NCBI RefSeq assembly: GCF_038446525.1
Contig: NZ_CP151792.1
Span: forward strand, 434,001-498,000
Direction: 5' to 3'
Source of the DNA: Methanolobus sp. ZRKC5
GTDB taxonomy: Archaea; Halobacteriota; Methanosarcinia; Methanosarcinales; Methanosarcinaceae
Length of the DNA stretch: 64,000 bases
Made by a program: the position numbers and the translations under genes. The notes beneath the pieces are model-generated. The model was given only the letters and a program-made list of their open reading frames with translations. It did not search any database and was not told where the DNA came from. The stretch's first letter is position 1. Each line of letters opens with the position of its first letter. Below, in pieces: positions 32,548 through 40,669 of the stretch.

Positions 32548-32955
32548 ATGGTAAAACTAACTGACGAGATGAAAGAAGAATTCGCAAAGATGAAGATATT
32601 CCCATTCGCAACAGCTTCAAAGGACGGCGTACCAAACGTTATTCCTATTGGCATGTGCATGCTCCAGGAAGATTCAGAGACTGTCTGGATTGTGGACAAC
32701 TATTTCCTCAAGACAAAAGAGAACATCATGGCAAATCCAAAAGGTGCTATCTATGTGTGGGGACCGGAGATCAAAGGATGTTTCCAGATAAAAGGTGATA
32801 TCGGAGTCATCGATAGCGGAGAGGAATATGAGGCAATGCGCAAGATCGTAAAAGGAATAGGTGAGCGTTTTCCTGCAAAGTTGCTCATGAAAATGACAAT
32901 TACTGAAGTCTTTGAGTGTAAAAGCGGAGATGATGCCGGAAAGAAGTTAATTTAA
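32548..32955 (+). CDS. Pyridoxamine 5'-phosphate oxidase-fold protein
   Basis: A 135-residue split-barrel protein (IFPFATASKDGVPNVIPIGM, VWIVDNYFLKTKENI). Such proteins bind FMN, F420 or haem; the substrate cannot be deduced. ATG 32548 is chosen over GTG 32539 because GAGGTGA lies 6 bases before it. Its position after pdxST is probably incidental, as a promoter-sized gap separates them. Confidence 0.82.
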   Translation: MVKLTDEMKEEFAKMKIFPFATASKDGVPNVIPIGMCMLQEDSETVWIVDNYFLKTKENIMANPKGAIYVWGPEIKGCFQIKGDIGVIDSGEEYEAMRKIVKGIGERFPAKLLMKMTITEVFECKSGDDAGKKLI

Positions 32956-33254
32956 TCGTATCTTCAAACTTCTTTTTTTCTTTTTTGACATCGTTTTAGA
33001 TAATATGTGTAGCAAATGCTTTGAGTAAAAGCAGAATGTATGTTATGCCCTTTCGAGCATAGCATCATCCGAAGTAGCAATGTTTGGACCGTTATGTCCG
33101 ACAAAACATAACGACACTTCCTTGGTATGTCTTATATAATAAAGTATCCATCAGAAGATTCTATTAAGTTAAAAAACAGTCAAAAAGATAGGTTTCTAAA
33201 TAAGTACTATTCAAAAAAGATAACGAGTCTTAAAAAAGAGATATCAGGAAATGT
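32956..33254. other. Intergenic region with hairpins, no gene seen
   Basis: About 300 bases. A T-rich stretch just after the oxidase-fold gene could end its transcript. CGTTATG (33090-33096) pairs with CATAACG (33107-33113). A TATA-like CTTATATAATA at 33131-33141 has no gene downstream on the plus strand. A small RNA is possible but not supported further. Confidence 0.4.
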
Positions 33255-33725
33255 TCATTCACATTCCTCTAAAGAATCTCTAATTGAGGGTATCTTTTCC
33301 TGATCGAACAATCCCTCAACTGAATCGCACATTGACAGAATCCTATCAGCATCGGATAGCTCAGGTTCACCATGATAATAATCGTCAATAGAACAAATAC
33401 CGAATATCTTATCCATAGACCTAATCTCTTTGTTCAATTCTTCCGGTACATCGATAATCATTTCCACAGTATCCATCAAGCAGGTGTAATTGTGATTAAA
33501 TGGTTCCACGTCATACAAATAACACAAAGCAACAAGATAACGTTCAAGTGCGAGTGAGGATACGTTGAATACAACACTATGATCCTGTCCTTCTGTCTGG
33601 AACTGTCTTGCTCTACGAAGGTATGCCTTTGAGTCACGGTATTCCTGTTCAAATTCGTCAAATCTCGACTTTTTTCCATAAATTCCAGCCTCATCTGATA
33701 ACCTCCTATTGTGATTAAAAAACAT
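33255..33725 (-). CDS. HEPN-like helical protein
   Basis: A 156-residue soluble all-helical protein. The segment VFNVSSLALERYLVALCYLYDVEPFNHNYTCLMD resembles the core of HEPN domains (a helix with conserved Ser-Leu-E then a His-containing second helix). The RxxxxH nuclease motif of active HEPN RNases is not visible, so a binding role is more likely. It lies 139 bases beyond the zinc-ribbon gene of the ESCRT/SPFH region, in the same direction, and may or may not belong to it. Confidence 0.6.
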   Translation of the reverse strand: MFFNHNRRLSDEAGIYGKKSRFDEFEQEYRDSKAYLRRARQFQTEGQDHSVVFNVSSLALERYLVALCYLYDVEPFNHNYTCLMDTVEMIIDVPEELNKEIRSMDKIFGICSIDDYYHGEPELSDADRILSMCDSVEGLFDQEKIPSIRDSLEECE

Positions 33726-33864
33726 ACACGTTTTGTAGTATATGCGGAATGTTATTTCCGTATCATATTATTTAAATTTTGTGTTTATGTAGTTCAACAA
33801 AAGAAAATCAAATAAGACAAAAATCCAGTCCTAATCTAGGAAGAATAACTCTTTAAAACAATTA

Positions 33865-35394
33865 TTAATCAAGTTTCTGCCCACAATTAATACAGAACTT
33901 TTCACTGCCAGCAACTTCCCGTCCACACTGAGGACACGTTCTTTTACCGTTACCAATATTCGAGCGCTGAATAACACTGTCCTGTATTGTGGTGTTGCTT
34001 ATATTATACTGGGTTACAGAATCATCAACAAAAAGTTTGATATCAGTTCTTTTTTCAATCTCTTCAAGTATCTTATGATAGAAACCTGTAAGCGCTTCTT
34101 CTTTTTCAGCCCATGCTTTTACTATTAGCCTTGATTTACGTTTACCCACCACTTCAACATATGCAGCATACTTCAAACCAGCCACACCTTCGCCGTAAAA
34201 CCTTGCCACACCGGTGAACAGTTGTTGTGTGGACGTTACCTCAGGTACTATCATAAACATGTTCATATCTTTCAGGATGCGTGTGGCCATATCAAAAAGG
34301 TTCTCAGCCGGAATTACAAGATCCTTGGTATCTTCTTCTGCAATCATCATAGAACTGATATTTAGTCTCCATTCAGCCTCATCGACCTCTTTAACCTTGA
34401 GCACCGGGCAGACTATATCCACCATTTTGTTACTAAGATCGAACTGAACATGCTTTTTCTGTATGTAATCATAATAACGAATATTTCCTGCCAATATACA
34501 ATTCCCGCACTCACCAGTTGGCCTGATCAAAAAAGTTGCAGTTTTTCCCTCCCTTGGCTGAAGCATAGGTATTGTCTTCTGATTATCCTTGATGCAGAAG
34601 ACCTCGGGAACAAAGAGACTTATGGTTATATCACCCATCGGCTCTTCTGAAGTGTTTTCAACCTTGATCTTGTAAAGAATATTTGCGCCTTTGTACTGGA
34701 GAGCTGATTTGATTACCACAGGGTCACGTTTTGAAGTTGCTGTCGTCACAATTCCAGCTTCAGTATTTACAGCTGTTTTTGAACTCTTCTCTTTCCCATA
34801 TGAAGAGGAAAACGCAGCTTTCTTTTTTTCCTTTTTGAGAGCTTTTTTATCTTTGCCTTTCTTTGATACTTTACGCATCAGTAAAACTGCCACAATAACT
34901 ACGGCAAGAATTGCAAATATTTCATATAATTTATCTTCTGCAGAAGTATCGGAGTAATAGGAAGAATCCGCATAGTCAGTTGAGTAATCAAGCTGCTGGT
35001 CATCTGCATTTTCATCGTAAGTAACGGTATAATCAGGATAGATGTAGGTATCTGAAAGAACTACGTAATCATAACCATAGAATGAATCATAATATACATC
35101 ATCAATTTTGAATTGAAGGGTCAAATGGTCATCCTGGTAAGAAAAGTACCCCCCTCGCGAGTAATACTGGTCCCAGACCATAGTGTCATAATATGACACC
35201 ACAAATCTTACAGTTTCATCGTAGGTATCAATATCCATTACAGTCAGGTAGTAACCATCCTGAATCTCTGCTATCTCACCTTCAGAAAGTGTAATTTCAT
35301 AGTCGTCTGCAAATGCAGAACCAGCATTCAGGCAAAAGATGCTGCATGCAAGAAGCAGTATAATCAGAGCTTTGGAAGATTTTTGTACCAACAT
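33865..35394 (-). CDS. Exported Ig-like membrane protein with C-terminal zinc ribbon
   Basis: A 509-residue protein. A signal peptide (ALIILLLACSIFCLNAGSAFA) leads to a Tyr/Asp-rich extracellular domain of about 115 residues, one membrane helix (FAILAVVIVAVLLM, near 168) and a Lys-rich stop-transfer. The cytoplasmic part has an Ig-like domain (about 230-330), an alpha/beta domain (about 340-465) and a zinc ribbon CPQCGREVAGSEKFCINCG. The motif DSVIQRSN before the ribbon also occurs in the protein at 38862-40595, with similar Ig and C-terminal domains, so the two are paralogues. GGTGA is unusually close to the ATG; TTG one codon later is an alternative start. Confidence 0.85.
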   Translation of the reverse strand: MLVQKSSKALIILLLACSIFCLNAGSAFADDYEITLSEGEIAEIQDGYYLTVMDIDTYDETVRFVVSYYDTMVWDQYYSRGGYFSYQDDHLTLQFKIDDVYYDSFYGYDYVVLSDTYIYPDYTVTYDENADDQQLDYSTDYADSSYYSDTSAEDKLYEIFAILAVVIVAVLLMRKVSKKGKDKKALKKEKKKAAFSSSYGKEKSSKTAVNTEAGIVTTATSKRDPVVIKSALQYKGANILYKIKVENTSEEPMGDITISLFVPEVFCIKDNQKTIPMLQPREGKTATFLIRPTGECGNCILAGNIRYYDYIQKKHVQFDLSNKMVDIVCPVLKVKEVDEAEWRLNISSMMIAEEDTKDLVIPAENLFDMATRILKDMNMFMIVPEVTSTQQLFTGVARFYGEGVAGLKYAAYVEVVGKRKSRLIVKAWAEKEEALTGFYHKILEEIEKRTDIKLFVDDSVTQYNISNTTIQDSVIQRSNIGNGKRTCPQCGREVAGSEKFCINCGQKLD

Positions 35395-35498
35395 TTCACC
35401 TTTATCTTTCCATATTACTGTTTTACTGTTTTTAGCCTTAGTGATATTTAACCTTCGCTTAAAAAAAGTAAGTATGAACTAAGTTCATACAATCAGTA

Positions 35499-36791
35499 TC
35501 AAATATCAGTAAGTTTTTTACCACACTGGCTACAAAAGCTCGATTCGGAAGGAAGTGTTGAACCACAACCTGGACATTTTCTCACGGTTGATGATATCTT
35601 GCCCTGCGCTGCCCCCATCAGAGAAGCATCAAGCTCCTTTCTTCGATATGAATCAGCGCGTTCCCTGTCCTCAACTTCCATCATAAAACTAACCTTGTCC
35701 TCCTTTGCAACAGCCTCACTCTGTTTGACCTTTGCAAGTGCTTCCAGTTGCTCTGGCGACATACGTCCGTATTCACGACCCTCACTCACAGTCTTGGCGA
35801 CATCGACTCCACCAGCTTCTGTAATATGTTTGAGGTATTCCATATCACGACCATGATCACGGTCTTTCATGTCCTGTTCGACTTCAAGCTCCGCCCGCAT
35901 TCCTCGAGCCTTTGCAAGTTTTAATTCTTCCTTAAGGCCAATGGCTTCCCTGGCTTCCCGCATGTCTGCTTCATGTTGCAACCTTTCGATATCAATATCA
36001 GACTTGGCATCCCCCAACTTTTGATTGCGTTGAAAATCCCTTTCTGTTGAAATTGTTGCATGACCTGCACGTATTTCTGCTACTTCTTCTCTTCCCCTGC
36101 GCTCAGAATACCCCTCTGTTGTAAGAGTATCAAGCTCAGCAAGTTCTTCCTTTGTCTGAAAATCATTGGTCGCCTGCATAACCTTTCCATAAGAACCAAG
36201 GTCCCACTGGACTGTATATTTCAGCATTTCCAGCCCCCACATAGACAATGTGGACCGAACCCTCATTTCAAGCTCGTTCTCTATATTAAGGCAAAGGTTC
36301 CTGTTCCCATACAGTTTTTCTATGTCTTCCTGCCTGACCTCAGGTTCAAGGACAAGGGTAAGCACTTCATCCTCAAGGCGAGAATATATATCCTGTACGG
36401 AAAGTACTCGGGTTCCCTTTTTATCAGGTGTTGTATAAGCATAGAGCATCTGGAAGAAACGTTTTGGATCCTGTACCCTGAACCTGAGTAGTCCACTGCA
36501 AGCTACCTTCTGATTATCCCTGGTCCATAGTTCGGATTGCGTCCATTGCAAATCCTTTGAAGAGGTGTCCATCAGGACAACATCCACATCTTTCCCAATA
36601 TTGCCCGGTTTTAAAAGGCCACCAACCTTCAATTTACCGCTGTCTACAATCTCATCAACAACTCCATTCTTTACCATGGCTGCCTTTTCATTCGGAGAGA
36701 GGATTACTGCTTTACTGAAAAAACCTCCAACTTCCTTTTTAGGAACCACCCTGGCAACATCATCTGCTTCTCTTTTCCATTTGAACGCCAT
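35499..36791 (-). CDS. SPFH (band 7/flotillin-like) protein with zinc ribbon
   Basis: A 430-residue protein. The SPFH domain spans about residues 20-210 (AVILSPNEKAAMVKNG, LLRFRVQDPKRFF, RVRSTLSMWGLEMLKY), followed by a long highly charged coiled coil (about 215-370, ERLQHEADMREAREAIG) and a C-terminal zinc ribbon CPGCGSTLPSESSFCSQCG. No membrane helix is present, so membrane binding would be peripheral, as in related YdjI/YdjO-type SPFH proteins. SPFH proteins form ring or cage scaffolds on membranes. It heads the minus-strand arm divergent from the ESCRT-III/Vps4 arm. Confidence 0.9.
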   Translation of the reverse strand: MAFKWKREADDVARVVPKKEVGGFFSKAVILSPNEKAAMVKNGVVDEIVDSGKLKVGGLLKPGNIGKDVDVVLMDTSSKDLQWTQSELWTRDNQKVACSGLLRFRVQDPKRFFQMLYAYTTPDKKGTRVLSVQDIYSRLEDEVLTLVLEPEVRQEDIEKLYGNRNLCLNIENELEMRVRSTLSMWGLEMLKYTVQWDLGSYGKVMQATNDFQTKEELAELDTLTTEGYSERRGREEVAEIRAGHATISTERDFQRNQKLGDAKSDIDIERLQHEADMREAREAIGLKEELKLAKARGMRAELEVEQDMKDRDHGRDMEYLKHITEAGGVDVAKTVSEGREYGRMSPEQLEALAKVKQSEAVAKEDKVSFMMEVEDRERADSYRRKELDASLMGAAQGKISSTVRKCPGCGSTLPSESSFCSQCGKKLTDI

Positions 36792-36850
36792 GATATTTAC
36801 ACCTTTTTTGTTAATGTTTAATTTTTACTTCTATTTAGGTATTGAGGAAG

Positions 36851-36891
36851 TATTATATATATTGTTTTCCATTGTATACATAAGCATACAA
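36851..36891. promoter_or_regulatory. Divergent promoter with TTGTAT-N8-ATACAA operator candidate
   Basis: A TATA-type run TATTATATATATTG (36851-36864) lies between the divergent SPFH and ribbon-helix-helix genes. Just downstream, TTGTAT (36872-36877) and ATACAA (36886-36891) form a 20-bp inverted repeat over the expected plus-strand start. The ribbon-helix-helix protein encoded immediately downstream is the natural candidate to bind it and control both arms. Confidence 0.5.
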
Positions 36892-36914
36892 AGCGACGCA
36901 AAGTTGGAATAACA

Positions 36915-37070
36915 ATGGCTAATTCGTACCCGGTGAGTGCAAGAATCTCAGAAGACAGTAAACTATATCTGGATACATTAGTAGAAATGGGAATAGCTAT
37001 CAATAAATCTGAAGCTATGAAACTGTGTATACGATATGCAAAACAGAAAAGAATGGAAGAGGAATTGTAA
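36915..37070 (+). CDS. Ribbon-helix-helix (CopG/Arc-type) small DNA-binding protein
   Basis: A 51-residue protein. A short beta strand (YPVSARIS) is followed by two helices (EDSKLYLDTLVEMGI and NKSEAMKLCIRYAKQKRM), the standard ribbon-helix-helix plan with the N-cap NKSEA. The stop TAA shares its last base with the ATG of the ESCRT-III-like gene, so translation is coupled. Likely autoregulator of the cluster. Confidence 0.72.
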   Translation: MANSYPVSARISEDSKLYLDTLVEMGIAINKSEAMKLCIRYAKQKRMEEEL

Positions 37071-37639
37071 TGGCATTAAAGAATCCATTTAAGAAGGTAT
37101 CACCCGAAGAGCTGAAAACAAAACTTAGCATTTCCGAGCAAAGACTAACAAGCCGTGAAAAGGAACTGATGAAAAAACAACAGAAATCCAGGGAACAGGC
37201 TAAAGAAGCTCTTGCAAATGGAAACGACAGAGAATTCAGAGTTGCATCACGAAGACATTCCCTTGTTGAGGGTCAGGTCAACACCATTAGCAGCATGGTA
37301 GAGATGGCACAATCCATGACCGATGTAATTGAGATGCAAACCGGCCTAAAGGAAGTTGTTGAAATTGGCGAGGACCTGGGAAAATGGCAAAAACAACTTG
37401 GCTTTGATACCAATAAACTCGAAGGTGCTGTAACAAACATAAGAACCTCCATGGAAAAAGTAAATACAGCAACAAGTATGATGACATCCTCCATGGATGC
37501 AGCAATGAGTGGTGGGAATGAACTCTCTGATATGCAGGATTCATTAAGATCAGAACTCCTTGCAGAGCTATCAAGCGAGACACCAGAAAAAGATGAGCTT
37601 TCAAAGAAGATCGAATCCGAAATGGCAGATACCGAATAA
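37070..37639 (+). CDS. ESCRT-III/Snf7-like protein
   Basis: A 189-residue, almost entirely helical, charged protein. A short basic N-terminus (KNPFKK) precedes a long Lys/Glu/Gln-rich helix (LKTKLSISEQRLTSREKE) and a second helix with the Snf7-type pattern of basic residues and LxxQ (SRRHSLVEGQVNTISSMVEM). Shorter helices, a Ser/Met-rich linker and an acidic C-terminal tail (LLAELSSETPEKDELSKKI) follow. Basic core with acidic tail and family length match ESCRT-III/CdvB. ATG 37070 is supported by GAGGA and by overlap with the previous stop. The Vps4-like ATPase follows 53 bases later, which is the usual genomic partner. No unambiguous MIM motif is seen. Confidence 0.78.
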   Translation: MALKNPFKKVSPEELKTKLSISEQRLTSREKELMKKQQKSREQAKEALANGNDREFRVASRRHSLVEGQVNTISSMVEMAQSMTDVIEMQTGLKEVVEIGEDLGKWQKQLGFDTNKLEGAVTNIRTSMEKVNTATSMMTSSMDAAMSGGNELSDMQDSLRSELLAELSSETPEKDELSKKIESEMADTE

Positions 37640-37692
37640 TCTGGAATTTTGTTTTCTGAAATCAGCCAGATTCGTAATTTTGAGGTGCTTAT

Positions 37693-38856
37693 TTGAACTC
37701 AGCCATCACATTTGCTGCACAAGCGCGCGGTTATGCAAAAGCTGCAAAGGACCTGGAAGACAGAGGTCAATCTGAAAGAGCGCGTGAATTATACCTGAAA
37801 GCTGCCAAGCTCTACAACGATGCTTCCAATATGCTTGGTGATGGTATTGACCGCAACACACAGCGCGACCTTGCAGAACATCTTTTTGCCAGAGCCCAAG
37901 CGCTTAAAAGAGGTTCTGCTGTTTTGTCTTCTGACGGAAATAACCAGAGCAGAAAGGATTCCGGAAGCAACGATGAATCTTCTCTTTCAAAAGATGATGT
38001 TTTTCTCAAAGAAATGCCTGACATTGGATTTTCAGACATCGGTGGCCTTGAACAGGTGAAAGAGGAAATACGAAAAGCTATAATTTACCCGTTCACACAT
38101 AAAGAACTCTACAATATGTACGGCCAAAAAGCCGGCGAAGGGATTTTACTATATGGTCCCCCTGGTTGTGGTAAAACCATGATGGCAAAAGCAGCTGCAA
38201 AAGAATGCGGAGCTGAGTTCATCAGTGTCAAGACCAGCAGTATTGTAAGTAAATGGGTGGGTGCTTCGGAAAAGAATGTAAAGCAGGTTTTTGACATTGC
38301 CCGCAAGGGAAAGAGATCCATTATCTTTTTTGACGAGATTGATTCTATTGCCGGAAGACGCAGTGAAAGTGAAGACTATGCAAAGAGAGTTGTAAACGAA
38401 CTTTTAGCGCAAATGGATGGTGTGGATACTGATTCTGATAATCTTCTGGTGCTTGCAGCTACAAATGAACCATGGGCAATCGACCCTGCCCTGAGACGCC
38501 CGGGGCGTTTCAGCAAACTTGTCTTTGTTCCTGAGCCAGACACTGATGCTAGGATAGCGATTCTAAATATACATTTGAAAAAGCGACCCGTTGATAATGA
38601 TGTCGATATAAATCGTCTGGCTACAATTACAAATTCCTACTCCGGTGCAGATCTGGCGGCTATATGCAAGGAAGCTGCAGACATTCCACTTGGAGAAGCT
38701 TTGAGAGGTAGCGAACCAAGAAAAATAAGACTTCAGGACTTCGAAGCCGTATTACAAAAGAGAAAACCATCCATCGTTAGCTGGTATATAGAAGCCAGAT
38801 CCTCTATCCAGAAGACTGGTGAAGAAGATGTCTTTTCTGAACTACTAAAAAAGTGA
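37693..38856 (+). CDS. Vps4/CdvC-like MIT-AAA ATPase
   Basis: A 387-residue protein. Residues 1-75 form a three-helix MIT domain (YAKAAKDLEDRGQSERAREL, YLKAAKLYNDASNML). The AAA domain has Walker A GPPGCGKT (155-162), the Vps4-type pore loop SSIVSKWVGASE (182-193), Walker B IIFFDEID (210-217) with Glu 215, and arginine fingers in LRRPGRF (267-273). The C-terminal KPSIVSWYI helix matches Vps4. The Vps4 beta domain is absent, as in archaeal CdvC. It should disassemble ESCRT-III polymers. The start is TTG, backed by GAGGTG 6 bases before it; no upstream ATG exists and the next Met would cut the MIT domain. Confidence 0.93.
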   Translation: MNSAITFAAQARGYAKAAKDLEDRGQSERARELYLKAAKLYNDASNMLGDGIDRNTQRDLAEHLFARAQALKRGSAVLSSDGNNQSRKDSGSNDESSLSKDDVFLKEMPDIGFSDIGGLEQVKEEIRKAIIYPFTHKELYNMYGQKAGEGILLYGPPGCGKTMMAKAAAKECGAEFISVKTSSIVSKWVGASEKNVKQVFDIARKGKRSIIFFDEIDSIAGRRSESEDYAKRVVNELLAQMDGVDTDSDNLLVLAATNEPWAIDPALRRPGRFSKLVFVPEPDTDARIAILNIHLKKRPVDNDVDINRLATITNSYSGADLAAICKEAADIPLGEALRGSEPRKIRLQDFEAVLQKRKPSIVSWYIEARSSIQKTGEEDVFSELLKK

Positions 38857-38861
38857 TTCTA

Positions 38862-40595
38862 ATGCCGCTGAAATGGTCATATTTCGACCCCCGTGATAAC
38901 CTGCGTATAGGTATTTACATAGGCCTCTTCTTTGGTCTAGGAGGAGGATTTCCCCGTATAATAGCAAGTGGAATGATAGGGTTTATACTTGCAGCTATCA
39001 CTGCATATATTGTTCCAAAAGTGATTAGCGGAAATGCTAAAAATGAACAAACTGAAGATAGCATTCTTCCCCATGCAATTTTTACAGGAGTTATAATAGC
39101 AATATTCGGTGCTTTGGTCTTCTCTTCATTTGAACCAGTTCCTTTAATCGCAATTTTTGTCTGCCCTCTGGTTTCACTTCGATCGGGTTCCAGAGTCAGA
39201 ACAGCTATAAAAGAAATGAATGCGGAAAAAGAAATCAAAAGAATAAAAAAACTCGAGCACGAAAAACAGATTAATGAAGCACTTAATATTGCCATAGACA
39301 TACAACAACCTTTGAAAGCAGAAACGGAAAATCCAGTAAAGGTAACCATCATAAATCCTTCTGACATACCAATAACGAACGTCTCAATACGAGCGGAGTG
39401 TTCCCGTCTCGTTCGATGTGAAGAAAACGTGGTAAGTATTGACGTTATAAATGCAGAATCATCCGGCTATACTGCTATTTTTCTGTACCCCAGACTTCCA
39501 GATAATATCGATCTTGGTAAAATATATGTTTCCTACCTAGTCAATGGAAATTATTATAAAAAGGAGCCTATTGACATAGGAATTTATGAAGTATCAAAAG
39601 GCAGCCCAGTAATGGATAGCAATAATCCTGAATTAAGAACTCAGATACAGGTATTCAGGGAAACTGAATTCTACCAGGGTTTTGTCCGTTTGAAAATGTC
39701 TGTTAACAATGTATCCGCTCTTGTGGTTAATGATGTAGCATTGGATTTTGATTTTGATGAACACCTTTTCAGGATAGACAGATTTGAACCGATGTATTCC
39801 GCAAAGAATGACAAATTGCTACTCGGAAACATAGAAGGTAACAATTCAAAGTCGGTTATGATTTATTTCGATCCCCTCATCTGTTCGAAGTCCTCTGAGA
39901 TAAAATGCAGAATATTCTACAAGGATGCAAAAGGGAAACTGCAGAACACAGAGATGGAAACAAAAAGAATTGCAGTGACATGTCCTATTATGAAAACAAA
40001 TTCTAACATAAATATCGGAATGCTTCGGGAACTTTTGGCTGCGCTTCCTTTCAGGGATAGTAAAGTATATCATATCAAATCAGACTTTGATATTGTAACA
40101 CTTATGAACATGTGTCGCGAGATGGTGCAGCATCATGATATAAGACATGTTCGGACCTTGAGAAACAAAGATGGAAATCATTATGAAACCTGGTACTATG
40201 GCAACACAAAGGTGAATGACCATGACATCATCCTGAAGATCACAATCTCTGGAGATACAGGTAGTATCGAACTTTTTGGTGCAACGCAGACAGCCGAGTC
40301 ACTTGTAGGTATGCTTGCAGAATTCGGTCGTGAACTTTGCAGGGAGATGAAATCGAGTTTGAATGGAAAAAACGATGTTAAGCAGATAGTAAATGTAACC
40401 ATAAAAGATTCCATAATCCAACGCAGCAACTTGCTGAACTCATGTGATCTTAATGGCAATTGTGAAGACAATGTTATTGTAGAGGATAGCGTGATACAAA
40501 AATCAGAGTTTATGGTTAATTATTGTCCTTCATGCGGTTCTAAAATTTCCCAAGGTGCAAACTTTTGCAGTGAATGCGGAATGAAGATTACATAA
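38862..40595 (+). CDS. Membrane protein with Ig-like domains and zinc ribbon
   Basis: A 577-residue protein. Four N-terminal membrane segments in two hairpins (residues about 16-50 and 66-105) lead to a basic coiled segment (NAEKEIKRIKKLEHEKQ). Two Ig-like domains (about 135-250 and 265-375, the second ending in AVTCPIMK), an alpha/beta domain (about 385-505), two DSxIQxS motifs and a zinc ribbon CPSCGSKISQGANFCSECG follow. The last 300 residues match the protein at 33865-35394 in order and motif. It starts 5 bases after the Vps4-like stop with GTGAT upstream. Likely a cytoplasm-facing membrane platform of the ESCRT-type system. Confidence 0.85.
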   Translation: MPLKWSYFDPRDNLRIGIYIGLFFGLGGGFPRIIASGMIGFILAAITAYIVPKVISGNAKNEQTEDSILPHAIFTGVIIAIFGALVFSSFEPVPLIAIFVCPLVSLRSGSRVRTAIKEMNAEKEIKRIKKLEHEKQINEALNIAIDIQQPLKAETENPVKVTIINPSDIPITNVSIRAECSRLVRCEENVVSIDVINAESSGYTAIFLYPRLPDNIDLGKIYVSYLVNGNYYKKEPIDIGIYEVSKGSPVMDSNNPELRTQIQVFRETEFYQGFVRLKMSVNNVSALVVNDVALDFDFDEHLFRIDRFEPMYSAKNDKLLLGNIEGNNSKSVMIYFDPLICSKSSEIKCRIFYKDAKGKLQNTEMETKRIAVTCPIMKTNSNINIGMLRELLAALPFRDSKVYHIKSDFDIVTLMNMCREMVQHHDIRHVRTLRNKDGNHYETWYYGNTKVNDHDIILKITISGDTGSIELFGATQTAESLVGMLAEFGRELCREMKSSLNGKNDVKQIVNVTIKDSIIQRSNLLNSCDLNGNCEDNVIVEDSVIQKSEFMVNYCPSCGSKISQGANFCSECGMKIT

Positions 40596-40669
40596 GACAA
40601 TTGATTCAATAATATATTTATAATCAAACTTCCATAAACTAATTATTCACTTATGGCTAGGCGATTTAG

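Noticed and set aside
33090-33141. Hairpin and TATA-like element as a small RNA gene
   Set aside because: No T-run or second structural support in the right order; kept only as an intergenic note.
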